A stretch of 64,000 bases of DNA from JAAUTY01 sp964397305 (GTDB taxonomy: Bacteria; Cyanobacteriota; Cyanobacteriia; Cyanobacteriales; Spirulinaceae), in assembly GCA_964397305.1 (NCBI GenBank), contig CAYNIP010000005.1:112395-176394 (forward strand), read 5' to 3'. Below, one piece after another: positions 41,307 through 50,049 of the stretch. Below the pieces are notes generated by a model. That model was not told the DNA's origin. It ran no database searches and saw only the letters and a list, made by a program, of their open reading frames with translations. Both the position numbers and the translations under genes were made by a program. How positions within the stretch are numbered: position 1 is the stretch's first letter; the number at the start of each line of letters is the position of its first letter.

Positions 41307-44267
41307 ATGACCTACCGCAAAAAACTAATCGAAGTTGCCCTGCCCCTAGAAGCCATCAATATGGAATCGGCTCGTGAAAAGTCGATTCGGCATGGGCATC
41401 CCTCCACGCTGCATCTGTGGTGGGCACGGCGACCGTTAGCTGCCTGTCGCGCTGTCCTGTGGGCTTCGCTGGTGGATGATCCCTCAAGCTGGCCGGACAA
41501 GTTCCCCACGGAAGAAGACCAAACCCGCGAACGGCAACGGCTCTTTGATATTTTGGGGCGGATCACGATTGAGACCGATAAAAAGGGCAACCAGAAGCAA
41601 AAGGTGCGGGGGCTGGTGTCTTGGGATGACATCAATGATCCGAAATCCAAGGCACTGGAAGCAGGGCAGCGGGAGATTGCGCGGTGTTTGGCCTGGGGTC
41701 GGGGGGAGGAGCCGCCGAAGGAACCAGATGCGGTGCGGGAGTACATTGCCAAGTATGCACCCCCTGCCTATGACCCCTTTGCCGGAGGCGGTTCGATTCC
41801 CTTGGAGGCGCAGCGGTTGGGGCTGGAAGCCCATGCCAGTGACCTCAATCCGGTGGCGGTGTTGATCAATAAGGCGCTGATTGAGATTCCACCGAAGTTT
41901 AAGGATCAGGCTCCGGTGAACCCAGACGATCGGGCGAAGCAGAATATGTCTTTGTGGCGGGGGGCGCAGGGGTTGGCGGCGGATGTGCGGTTTTATGGGG
42001 CTTGGATGCGGGAGCAGGCGTTTGAGCGGATTGGGCATTTGTATCCGAAGGTGAGAGTGAACCACGGAGGCACGGAGGACACAGAGGCAACTGTTATTGC
42101 CTGGCTCTGGGCGCGAACGGTGCAATGTCCCAATCCAGCCTGTGGCTGTCGGATGCCGTTGGTGCGGAGTTTTCAGCTTTCGACGAAGAAGGGGAAGGAG
42201 GCTTGGGTGGAGCCGGAGGTAATTAACCACGGAGACACAGAGGACACAGAGAAAGAAACCCTCCGTGACCTCCGTGCCTCTGTGGTGCCAAAAATCCGGT
42301 TTGTGGTGAAGTCGGGCAAAGGGAAAGCACCAGAGGGAACCGTAGATCGCAAGGGAGCGCGGTGTATTGCCTGCGGAACGCCTGTACCGTTGGATCATGT
42401 GCGGCAGGAGGGCAGAGCCGGACGCATGGGGCAGCAGTTGATGGCGATCGTTGCGGAGGGGCAAAATGGACGGATGTATCTGGCTCCGACGGAAGAACAG
42501 GAAACCATTGCTAATTCTGCTCAACCAGAATGGAAACCCGATACCGATTTACCCAAGGAAGCATTAGGGTTCCGCGTCCAGAATTACGGTATGACCAAAC
42601 ACGCCGATCTCTTCACGCCGCGCCAACTGGTGGCTCTGACAACCTTCAGCGATTTGGTGGGGAAAGCACGGGAAAAAGCAACTCAGGATGCTGTGGCGGC
42701 AGGGCTACCTGATGATGATGTGCCGTTGAATGATGGCGGGACGGGGGCTAGAGCTTATGGAGAGGCGATAAGTGTTTATTTGGGTATCAATGTCAGTCGA
42801 TTAGCCAACCGAACTTCAAATATCTGCTTCTGGGATACTAAAGGCGAGAACGTACAGCAAGTTTTCGCTAGACAAGCGATCCCTATGACTTGGGACTTTA
42901 CCGAAGGCAACCCATTTTCGGACTCATCTGGAAACTTTCTTGGACAATTGGGCTATCTAATTAGAGTTGTTGAAAGCTCTACAACTAATACTTTTTCAAA
43001 AGTTATACAACATGATGCGACTCTTTCCAGTGCTGATGATCTAATCCCGAAATTAGTCTCTACAGACCCCCCTTATTTCGACATGATCGGGTACGCCGAT
43101 TTATCAGATTTCTTTTATGTGTGGTTACGGCGTTCTCTTCAATTTATACACTCAAATCTCTTTGGTACATTATTAACCCCCAAAACCCAAGAGTTAGTTG
43201 CTACACCCTACCGATTTGGCGGGAGTAAACAAAAAGCCAAAGATTTTTTTGAAGAAGGACTCGGCAAAACTTTTGAGCGTCTCAATAAAGTTGTTCACTC
43301 AGACTATCCGCTAACGGTTTACTATGCCTTCAAACAAGAAGAAACCGATCAAAAAGGTGAAAGTGATGAATCCGTAGCCTCCACGGGTTGGGAAACAATG
43401 TTAGAAGGCTTGATCAACAAAAATTTCAGCATTGATGGCACTTGGCCAATGCGAACCGAACTTACTGGGAACTTGAAGAAAAATGTATCTGCCCTCGCCT
43501 CCTCCATCGTCCTCGTCTGCCGCCCCCGCCCCACCAACGCCCCCAAAATCACCCGCCGCCAATTCCTCACTGAACTCAAGCGCGAACTCCCTAGAGCACT
43601 CAAAACCCTCCAGCAAGGCAACATCGCCCCTGTAGACCTGGCCCAAGCCAGCATTGGCCCCGGCATGGCCATCTACTCCCGATACACTGCCGTCCTCGAA
43701 AACGACGGCTCCCCCCTGCGCGTCCGCACCGCGCTCCAGCTCATCAACCAACTCCTCGACGAATACCTCACCGAGCAAGAAGGCGAATTTGGCAGCGATA
43801 CCCGCTGGGCCCTCACCTGGTTTGAGCAACATCAATTTGAGCCAGGCCAGTACGGCGATGCCGAAACCCTCAGCAAAGCCCGAAACACCAGCGTGCAGGG
43901 CATGGTCGAAGCAGGTATCCTAGAAGCCAAGGGCGGCAAAGTGCGCCTGCTCAAACGGGAAGCCATCACTCTCCCAACCTCCCTCGCCCCAGGGGGGTTG
44001 GGGGCAAATGACTGGCTGATCACCCAAACCCTCATCCATGAACTCGAACGCAACGGAGAAATGGGAGCCGCCACACTACTGGCCAAACTAGAAGGCAGAG
44101 GCGAAATTGCCCGCGATCTCGCCTATCGGCTGTATAGCCTCTGCGATCGAAAAAACTGGACTCAGGAAGCCCTAGCCTACAACAGCCTCGTCATCTCCTG
44201 GCCCGAAATCAGTCGGTTAGCATCAGATGTAAAGACCCGCGATCCCATCCAAACCAGCTTGCTCTAA
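41307..44267 (+). CDS. DUF1156 Zn-ribbon DNA adenine/cytosine-N4 methylase (defence methylase)
   Basis: 986 aa from the ATG at 41307 (MTYRKKLIEVALPLEAINMESAREKSIRHGHPSTLHLWWA), the DUF1156 N-terminus; a GTG 15 nt upstream is in the repeat arm. SAM-binding motif I YDPFAGGGSIPLEAQRLG (~155), catalytic motif IV TDPPYFDMIGYADLSDFFYV (~586) and zinc-ribbon cysteines CPNPACGC (~274) and CIACGTPVP (~353). Such proteins mark host DNA in operons with SNF2 helicase and DUF499 ATPase. Base composition drops between about 42740 and 43450, a mosaic look. Two palindromic-element insertions (NHGGTEDTE, NHGDTEDTE) and one core-repeat insertion (TSLAPGGLGA) are in frame. Confidence 0.88.
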   Translation: MTYRKKLIEVALPLEAINMESAREKSIRHGHPSTLHLWWARRPLAACRAVLWASLVDDPSSWPDKFPTEEDQTRERQRLFDILGRITIETDKKGNQKQKVRGLVSWDDINDPKSKALEAGQREIARCLAWGRGEEPPKEPDAVREYIAKYAPPAYDPFAGGGSIPLEAQRLGLEAHASDLNPVAVLINKALIEIPPKFKDQAPVNPDDRAKQNMSLWRGAQGLAADVRFYGAWMREQAFERIGHLYPKVRVNHGGTEDTEATVIAWLWARTVQCPNPACGCRMPLVRSFQLSTKKGKEAWVEPEVINHGDTEDTEKETLRDLRASVVPKIRFVVKSGKGKAPEGTVDRKGARCIACGTPVPLDHVRQEGRAGRMGQQLMAIVAEGQNGRMYLAPTEEQETIANSAQPEWKPDTDLPKEALGFRVQNYGMTKHADLFTPRQLVALTTFSDLVGKAREKATQDAVAAGLPDDDVPLNDGGTGARAYGEAISVYLGINVSRLANRTSNICFWDTKGENVQQVFARQAIPMTWDFTEGNPFSDSSGNFLGQLGYLIRVVESSTTNTFSKVIQHDATLSSADDLIPKLVSTDPPYFDMIGYADLSDFFYVWLRRSLQFIHSNLFGTLLTPKTQELVATPYRFGGSKQKAKDFFEEGLGKTFERLNKVVHSDYPLTVYYAFKQEETDQKGESDESVASTGWETMLEGLINKNFSIDGTWPMRTELTGNLKKNVSALASSIVLVCRPRPTNAPKITRRQFLTELKRELPRALKTLQQGNIAPVDLAQASIGPGMAIYSRYTAVLENDGSPLRVRTALQLINQLLDEYLTEQEGEFGSDTRWALTWFEQHQFEPGQYGDAETLSKARNTSVQGMVEAGILEAKGGKVRLLKREAITLPTSLAPGGLGANDWLITQTLIHELERNGEMGAATLLAKLEGRGEIARDLAYRLYSLCDRKNWTQEALAYNSLVISWPEISRLASDVKTRDPIQTSLL
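42059..42086. repeat. In-frame palindromic-element arm inside the methylase gene
   Basis: AACCACGGAGGCACGGAGGA then CACAGAGG, encoding NHGGTEDTE just before the first zinc-ribbon cysteines. Single arm only. Confidence 0.8.
42228..42294. repeat. Full in-frame palindromic element inside the methylase gene
   Basis: Left arm AACCACGGAGACACAGAGGA and right arm ending CCGTGCCTCTGTGGTG. It encodes NHGDTEDTEKETLRDLRASVV between the two halves of the zinc-ribbon region, frame kept. Confidence 0.85.
43977..44007. repeat. Short core-repeat insertion in the methylase gene
   Basis: AACCTCCCTCGCCCCAGGGG GGTTGGGGGCA encodes TSLAPGGLGA near the C-terminus, a reduced form of the TCGCCC...GGGTTGGGG core. In frame. 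Confidence 0.55.
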
Positions 44268-44282
44268 CCTCCGTGGTGAATA

Positions 44283-44310
44283 CGAACCACGGAGACACAG
44301 AGAACACAGA
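44283..44310. repeat. Left arm of palindromic element before the Uma2 gene
   Basis: GAACCACGGAGACACAGAGA then ACACAGAG, 31 nt before the Uma2 start. A partial inverse (CCTCCGTGGT, 44268-44277) precedes it. The matching right arm is at 44991-45020. Confidence 0.8.
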
Positions 44311-44340
44311 GACTTCACACACCCCTTACTGGCTCAGACT

Positions 44341-44988
44341 ATGGTGACTTTACAACTTCGACAGCTATCTGTTCCGCCCGGTCAGTGCCTGCTGATTCAC
44401 GACCTGAACTGGTCAGAATTTGAAGCCATTCTCGATGAACTGGGCGAAAAACGCGCCAGCCGCATTGCCTACAGCGATGGAATTTTAGAAATCAGGATGC
44501 CACTACCAGAACACGAAGTCGATAAGGAACTGATTGGCGATCTAGTCAAGATATTGCTGGAAGAGCTAGAAATCGATTGTGAGTGCTTTGGTTCAACCAC
44601 CTTCAAAAAAAAGGAAGCCAACAGTGGGCTTGAACCCGATCAGTGCTTTTACATCAAAAATCATCAACAGATGCGCGGCAAGCGTCGGCTGAATCTCGCG
44701 ATCGATCCACCCCCCGATCTCGCCATTGAGGTCGATGTCACCTCCAAAACCCAAATTGATGCCTACACCCGCCTGGGTGTGCCCGAACTCTGGGTTTATG
44801 AAGGGACAGAGCTAAAAATCTACCTCCTGGAAGCAGGGCAATATCAGAATTCCACGACCAGCCCGACCTTTCCGCAGCTACCGATTCTGGCATGGGTTGC
44901 AGAAGTATTAGAGCAAAGTGGAGCGATCGGTCGCAGCCCCGCCCTCCGCGCCTTCCGCCAAAAAATCCGCTCAATCCTAACCCCATAA
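44341..44988 (+). CDS. Uma2-family (DUF820) putative restriction endonuclease-like protein
   Basis: 215 aa. PD-(D/E)xK-type core: the family motif LEPDQCFYI (~96-104), PPPDLAIEVDVTSK (~119-132; Glu-x-Asp then Lys) and LGVPELWVYEGTEL. DUF820/Uma2 proteins are greatly expanded in cyanobacteria; nuclease activity is predicted but mostly undemonstrated. It lies between the methylase and the ATPase and, like the GxxExxY gene, is enclosed by left and right arms of the palindromic element. I infer a cassette insertion. Whether it works with the defence operon is open. Confidence 0.85.
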   Translation: MVTLQLRQLSVPPGQCLLIHDLNWSEFEAILDELGEKRASRIAYSDGILEIRMPLPEHEVDKELIGDLVKILLEELEIDCECFGSTTFKKKEANSGLEPDQCFYIKNHQQMRGKRRLNLAIDPPPDLAIEVDVTSKTQIDAYTRLGVPELWVYEGTELKIYLLEAGQYQNSTTSPTFPQLPILAWVAEVLEQSGAIGRSPALRAFRQKIRSILTP

Positions 44989-44990
44989 AC

Positions 44991-45020
44991 CTCTGTGCCC
45001 TCTGTGCCTCTGTGGTTCAT
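44991..45020. repeat. Right arm of palindromic element after the Uma2 gene
   Basis: CCTCTGTGCCCTCTGTGCCT and CTGTGGTTCA, inverse of the arm at 44283-44310, starting 2 nt after the Uma2 stop. Confidence 0.85.
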
Positions 45021-45052
45021 TATTCTCATCTCACCCTCACCCCCTCACTCCT

Positions 45053-48000
45053 ATGGCCATCAGCAACCACGAACGAGTCGGACGCGCCCTGAATCTACTC
45101 CGCGATGGGCTTTACCCCTTTGTTGAACGAGAAATGAAGGCCATACATGGCGATCGCTGGCTGATTCCTGCTTCCGCTAGCCTGCCCGATCACTACGTGG
45201 CTCGCCGTGACGTCCAAGATGTCCTCAAAGAAGACGTATCTGCCCTGCTCATGGTCATGTGGGAGCAGTGGAACAACATCTTCCGCAACACCTTAGGCCG
45301 TTCAGAACGAAGCATCGTCAGCGAGCTGCGAGATACCCGAAACGACTGGGCACATACCTCCACCTTTACCACGGATGACGCTTACCGTGCCCTCGATAGC
45401 ATGACACGTCTCCTCACTGCCATTTCTGCACCGGAAGCCGATCAAGTCGAAAAGCAGAAACAAGAGCTGCTGCGGGTACGGTTTGAAGACCAAGCTCGGC
45501 GGGAAACTCGAAAAGCAGCCGTAGCCCCAACCGAAGGACAACCCATGTCTGGACTCAAGCCCTGGCGCGAAATTGCTACCCCTCACCCCGATGTCGCCTC
45601 CGGTCGCTTTCAGCAAGCCGAATTTGCTGCCGATCTGTGGCAAGTTTATCTTGATGAAGGCTCGGATGAATACCGCGACCCCACCGAGTTCTATCGCCGC
45701 ACCTACCTCACGGAAGGACTACAACTCCTCCTCACCAATGCCCTGCGGCGGCTGAGTGGTCAGAGCGGCGATCCCGTTATCGAAATGCAAACCAACTTCG
45801 GCGGCGGCAAAACCCACGCCATGCTCGCCCTCTATCACCTCTGTCAAGCATTACAAATCTCCGACCTGCCCGGTATGGAACCCATCTTCCAGCTTGCTGG
45901 CATCGATAAACCACCCCAAAACGTCAACGTGGCTGTCTTAGTGGGCAACAAACTCCAGCCTAGCGGGATTGTCCCCTATGGAACTGATGCGGCAAAGCGT
46001 CCTGCTATCAAAACCCTCTGGGGGGAACTCGCTTGGCAACTAGGGGGAGCCGAGGGCTATGAACTGGTGCGCCGAGCCGATGAAACCTCAACCAACCCTG
46101 GCGATGCCCTCAAGGTATTGTTCAATCGCTTTTCACCCTGTTTGATTCTGATTGATGAATGGGTTGCCTATGCGCGGCAGTTACACGATCAAAGCGATAT
46201 TGCGGGCGGTAGTTTCGACACTCAGTTCACCTTTGCCCAGACCCTCAGCGAATCGGCAAAAAATGCAGACCGAACCCTCTTAGCCGTCAGCATCCCTGCC
46301 TCTGAAACGCAAGATTCCAAAACTGGACAAACCCGCAGCACCGACATTGAAACTGGGGGAGAACGTGGTAAGGAAGCCCTAGACAGACTCAAAAATGCGA
46401 TCGGTCGAGTGGAGTCTCCCTGGCGACCCGCTAGCGCGGAGGAGAGTTTTGAAATCGTCCGCCGCCGTCTCTTCCAGACCACCACCGACCCCAGCCTATT
46501 TGTGCAACGGGACGCTGTGGTGAAAGCCTTCTCAGATATGTATCGCACTCAGGGACAGGAATTTCCAAGTGAATGCAAGGAAGCCGACTATGAACGGCGA
46601 ATGAAGGCAGCGTATCCCATTCACCCCGAACTATTCGATCGCCTTTATTCTGACTGGTCCACCCTCGACAAATTCCAGCGAACTCGGGGTGTGCTGCGTC
46701 TCATGGCCAAAGTCATCCATTCCCTTTGGGAGCGCAATGACCAGAGCCTCATGATCATGCCAGCCCATGTGCCAATGGACGATCCGCAAGTGCAGTCTGA
46801 ACTCACTCATTATCTGGAGGACAACTGGATTCCCGTGATCGACAAGGATGTGGATGGAGCCAATTCCCTCCCCCTCTCCCTCGATCGCGATAATCCGAAT
46901 CTGGGTCGTTACTCGGCCTGCCGCCGCGTCACCCGCACCGTCTACATGGGGTCTGCACCCACCTTGCGAGCCGCCAATCGCGGCTTAGAAGATCGCCGAG
47001 TCAAACTGGGCTGTGTTCAACCCGGGGAGAGTGTTGCCACCTTTGGGGATGCCCTGCGACGGCTCACGGATCAGGCCACCTATCTGTATATCGACGGCAA
47101 TCGCTACTGGGTTGCCACTCAGCCCAATGTCAACCGCACCGCTCAAGAACGGGCTGAGCAATTGTTGAGCGATCGCTACCCCGTCTGGGAAGAAATCATC
47201 AAGCGCCTCAAGGCTGATAAAAACCGAGGTGAATTTAGTGCTGTCCATGTGGCTCCCAACTCCACCGCCGACATTCCCGACGATCCAACCCTAGGAGTCC
47301 GGTTAGTCGTTCTCGATCCCCAACATCCCCATAGCAAAAGTACCGAAGACAGCCCTGCCCGCCAATGGGTTGAAAATGCCTTGAGTTATAAAGGCAGCAG
47401 CCCCCGCTATTACAAAAATACCCTACTTTTCCTGGCCGCAGATAAGGTCAAAATGGAAAATCTAGAACGTAATGTCGCTCAATATCTAGCGTGGGAATCT
47501 GTTCTGGCTGACGATAAGAAGCAGACCCTGAACCTGGATAATTTTCAACGCAGTCAGGCTGAAACCAAACGTGATAGCACCAACAAAGACGTTGATAATA
47601 TCCTCTGGGAGACCTATCAGTGGCTGCTGATACCCACTCAACCCGAGGCTCAGGGTGGTATTGAGTGGAAGGAAACTCGACTGCAAGGGCAGGATTCACC
47701 CATCATTCGCGCCAGTCGCAAAGCCGTCTATGAAGGGGATCTGCTTGCCACCTATGCGGCTACCAACCTGAGACTCGAAGCACTGGATAAATTTCTCTGG
47801 CGAGACACAAACCACATCGATCTCAAACGGCTTTGGGAATATCTCACCAAGTACCTCTATCTCCCGCGCTTGAAGAATCAATCCGTTCTTCTGGAAGCTG
47901 TTCGAGATGGGGTAGCCTCAACTATCTGGGCTGATAACTTTGCCTATGGGTCAAGCCTTGATGAGTCTAAAGGGAAGTATCTCGGTCTCCAAGCAGGCAC

Positions 48001-48466
48001 AGGCATCGATCCCAGCATCAGCCCCCAAAGCTTGCTGGTTAAGCCAGAGGTTGCTCAGCAGCAATTTGATGCCGATGCCGCCGCCCAAGCCGCAAAAACC
48101 CTTAAAACTGACGGCCCCCCCGCCGTTCTAGGGGACAAGCCAACAGATGGCGATACACCAGCAAGGGGCTCTGGTGAGAATGCCACAAAAGATGGCGAGC
48201 AGGACGGGGCAAGGGGAACTCAAGCACCTATCCTCCGTAGATTTTATGGAAATGTGGAGATTGATGCGATGCGGATTAACCGAGATGCTCCGGCGATCGC
48301 GAACGAAATCATTCAACACCTAACCGCTTTGAATGGTGCAACGGTCAAAATTACGCTGGAAATTGAAGCTGAAATCCCTGAAGGAGTACCTGATGACGTA
48401 GCGCGTACTGTTACGGAGAATTGCCGAACACTGAAGTTCAATACTCAATCCTTTGAGCAGAGTTGA
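45053..48466 (+). CDS. DUF499 ATPase with N-terminal Swt1-like HEPN domain (defence ATPase)
   Basis: 1137 aa. Residues ~5-125 form a Swt1-type HEPN domain: RALNLLRDGLYPFVEREM and the R-x4-H motif RNDWAH (Arg96, His101), the signature of HEPN ribonucleases. The DUF499 ATPase follows, with Walker A QTNFGGGKTHAML (~245-257) and Walker B CLILIDEWVAYARQL (~362-374). The C-terminal ~150 residues contain an Ala/Pro/Gly-rich linker (GDKPTDGDTPARGSGENATK), then a folded end IEIDAMRINRD-like segment (VEIDAMRINRDAPAIANEII). Last gene of the helicase-methylase-ATPase operon. Inferred role: a motor or switch that may release a toxic RNase upon infection. Confidence 0.87.
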   Translation: MAISNHERVGRALNLLRDGLYPFVEREMKAIHGDRWLIPASASLPDHYVARRDVQDVLKEDVSALLMVMWEQWNNIFRNTLGRSERSIVSELRDTRNDWAHTSTFTTDDAYRALDSMTRLLTAISAPEADQVEKQKQELLRVRFEDQARRETRKAAVAPTEGQPMSGLKPWREIATPHPDVASGRFQQAEFAADLWQVYLDEGSDEYRDPTEFYRRTYLTEGLQLLLTNALRRLSGQSGDPVIEMQTNFGGGKTHAMLALYHLCQALQISDLPGMEPIFQLAGIDKPPQNVNVAVLVGNKLQPSGIVPYGTDAAKRPAIKTLWGELAWQLGGAEGYELVRRADETSTNPGDALKVLFNRFSPCLILIDEWVAYARQLHDQSDIAGGSFDTQFTFAQTLSESAKNADRTLLAVSIPASETQDSKTGQTRSTDIETGGERGKEALDRLKNAIGRVESPWRPASAEESFEIVRRRLFQTTTDPSLFVQRDAVVKAFSDMYRTQGQEFPSECKEADYERRMKAAYPIHPELFDRLYSDWSTLDKFQRTRGVLRLMAKVIHSLWERNDQSLMIMPAHVPMDDPQVQSELTHYLEDNWIPVIDKDVDGANSLPLSLDRDNPNLGRYSACRRVTRTVYMGSAPTLRAANRGLEDRRVKLGCVQPGESVATFGDALRRLTDQATYLYIDGNRYWVATQPNVNRTAQERAEQLLSDRYPVWEEIIKRLKADKNRGEFSAVHVAPNSTADIPDDPTLGVRLVVLDPQHPHSKSTEDSPARQWVENALSYKGSSPRYYKNTLLFLAADKVKMENLERNVAQYLAWESVLADDKKQTLNLDNFQRSQAETKRDSTNKDVDNILWETYQWLLIPTQPEAQGGIEWKETRLQGQDSPIIRASRKAVYEGDLLATYAATNLRLEALDKFLWRDTNHIDLKRLWEYLTKYLYLPRLKNQSVLLEAVRDGVASTIWADNFAYGSSLDESKGKYLGLQAGTGIDPSISPQSLLVKPEVAQQQFDADAAAQAAKTLKTDGPPAVLGDKPTDGDTPARGSGENATKDGEQDGARGTQAPILRRFYGNVEIDAMRINRDAPAIANEIIQHLTALNGATVKITLEIEAEIPEGVPDDVARTVTENCRTLKFNTQSFEQS

Positions 48467-48575
48467 CATGGTGAAATCGATGGAATGCGATAGAAAGCGT
48501 TCAAGCGAGTCATGAGGGAGGGCTAACCCTGCGTGGCAGCGGACGGGCGAAAGTCCCTGGTGTTAAGTTCAAGCT

Positions 48576-48691
48576 GGGTCCATCTCCGTTAGGCTGATTG
48601 GCTCCCTCTGCGAGAAGCCGCTGCGCCTCTACATCCCCCAGCCCCTTCTCCCAAGGAGGGCGAAGGGGAGTCTCCTAAATGAGATGCACCC
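48576..48691. mobile_element. MITE-B copy 1, overlapping the ADP-ribosylglycohydrolase 3' end
   Basis: 116 bp with terminal inverted repeats GGGTCCATCTCCGTTAG on the left and ...TGAGATGCACCC on the right. The middle holds CATCCCCCAGCCCCTTCTCC and GGCGAAGGGGAGTCTCC. The second copy (53953-54044) has perfect 12-bp ends, GGGTGCATCTCA/TGAGATGCACCC. The last codons and stop of the adjacent gene lie inside it. Confidence 0.75.
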
Positions 48692-49469
48692 CTGCTTGAG
48701 GCCCCCCATAGCGAGCCATAAATGCCCGTGCGATCGCCCCCAAGCGCTCGTCTAAACGCTCATAGACAGCCGCCGCAATGGGCTCCGGAACACCGCCGTA
48801 AAAGGCCTGAGCAAGACCGCCGGTAATGCAGGTAAGCGTATCGGTATCGCCGCCCAGGGAAACAGCGGTGCGGAGGGCGTCTTCAAAGTCCGTTGATTCT
48901 AGAAAAGCGCAGATGGCTTGGGGCACGGTTTCTTGACAGGATTCGTTGAACTGATAGTGAGGGCGAAGGTCCGCAATAGAGCGGCTGAGGTTATAGCCAA
49001 ACTGATCCTCAATGTAGGTTTTGATCGCAGCCTTAGAATGCCCTGTGCGGGCGAGAAAAATCGCCGTTGCGGTCGCTTGTCCCCCCTTCAAGCCCTCGGG
49101 ATGATTGTGGGTGACGGCCGTAAATTCAGTGGTTTTGATCAAGACGGTTGCGAGGTCTGCATAGGCATAGCCCGCTGGGCTAATCCGCATCGCTGCACCG
49201 TTGCCCCAGCTATTGTAAGGATTAGGATCGGGTTGGCTAGCCCAACGGCTGAAGTTGCTGCCATAGCCCCCCTCTGGATACCAACGATAGAATTGCTTTA
49301 AGTTCTCCTGATAGGGGGTTCCGGTCAGAATAGTATCGGCTAAAGCTACGGTTAAAATCGTATCGTCTGTGAAGAAGCAGCCGGAGGAAAAGAGCGGAAA
49401 TTCCTTGGTTTTGATATTATGCCATTCGTAGATTGAGCCGATGATGTCGCCGGCGATCGCTCCCAACAT
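48675..49469 (-). CDS. ADP-ribosylglycohydrolase family protein
   Basis: 264 aa from the ATG at 49469 (MLGAIAGDIIGSIYEW), the family start; the open frame extends 14 codons further up. It removes ADP-ribose from proteins or small molecules using two Mg ions. Metal-site motifs: FFTDDTILTVALAD, GNGAAMRISPAGYAY, THNHPEGLKGG and the C-terminal SLGGDTDTLTCITGGLAQAFYG. The final residues GVHLI and the TAG stop are encoded by the terminal repeat of MITE-B copy 1, so the native end was replaced. A homologous fragment lies at 36953-37067, on the other side of the defence island. Confidence 0.9.
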   Translation of the reverse strand: MLGAIAGDIIGSIYEWHNIKTKEFPLFSSGCFFTDDTILTVALADTILTGTPYQENLKQFYRWYPEGGYGSNFSRWASQPDPNPYNSWGNGAAMRISPAGYAYADLATVLIKTTEFTAVTHNHPEGLKGGQATATAIFLARTGHSKAAIKTYIEDQFGYNLSRSIADLRPHYQFNESCQETVPQAICAFLESTDFEDALRTAVSLGGDTDTLTCITGGLAQAFYGGVPEPIAAAVYERLDERLGAIARAFMARYGGPQAGVHLI

Positions 49470-49565
49470 AGCTGTTCTTGTCTTCTTTGCTACGAGGCCT
49501 AATGCTACCATGAAGCCTGGTCGTCAACACCCGCCAATCTTAACACCCGCGTTTCGCGAACTGTT

Positions 49566-49985
49566 GTGAAGCACTACCAACGCACTCTCCCACTCCGCAC
49601 CCAGGGCAAGTCGTTCCACAAAATCACCCCGGACGTAGAAGCCGTTGTCGCGGCGGCTGGGGTGACGACGGGCCTCTGCACGGTGTTTGTCTGCCACACC
49701 TCCGCCAGCTTAGTGATTCAGGAAAATGCCGACCCGGATGTGTTGGCGGACCTCAGCCGTTTTTTTGCCAAGCTCGTGCCCGAGGACGGTCATAGCTACC
49801 GCCATGATGCAGAAGGACCGGATGATATGCCGGCCCATATCCGCGCCGCCCTCACCCATACCTCGGAGCAGATCCCGATCGCGCGCGGTCGCTTGGTTTT
49901 GGGAACTTGGCAAGGGATCTATCTGTGGGAACACCGACAACGGCCACACCAGCGCCAGATCGTGATTCATGTGAGCGGCGAATAA
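49566..49985 (+). CDS. YjbQ / UPF0047 family protein
   Basis: 139 aa, GTG start. Motifs TTGLCTVFVCHTSASLVIQENADPDV, then HDAEGPDDMPAHIRAALT and GTWQGIYLWEHR are characteristic of the UPF0047 family. Members have been reported to replace thiamine-phosphate synthase in complementation tests, but the physiological reaction is unclear. It is followed after 64 nt by the epimerase gene. Confidence 0.9.
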   Translation: MKHYQRTLPLRTQGKSFHKITPDVEAVVAAAGVTTGLCTVFVCHTSASLVIQENADPDVLADLSRFFAKLVPEDGHSYRHDAEGPDDMPAHIRAALTHTSEQIPIARGRLVLGTWQGIYLWEHRQRPHQRQIVIHVSGE

Positions 49986-50049
49986 TCGCGGTTTCAGCGA
50001 TCGCCATTCATTGCTATTATCGCCATGCAATCGCCTGGTAAAACACACG

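Noticed and set aside
48480..48575. Structured-looking stretch after the DUF499 gene (GGACGGGCGAAAGTCC hairpin), possible group II intron end or ncRNA
   Set aside because: Only short hairpins are present and no intron domain V or known RNA signature could be recognised.
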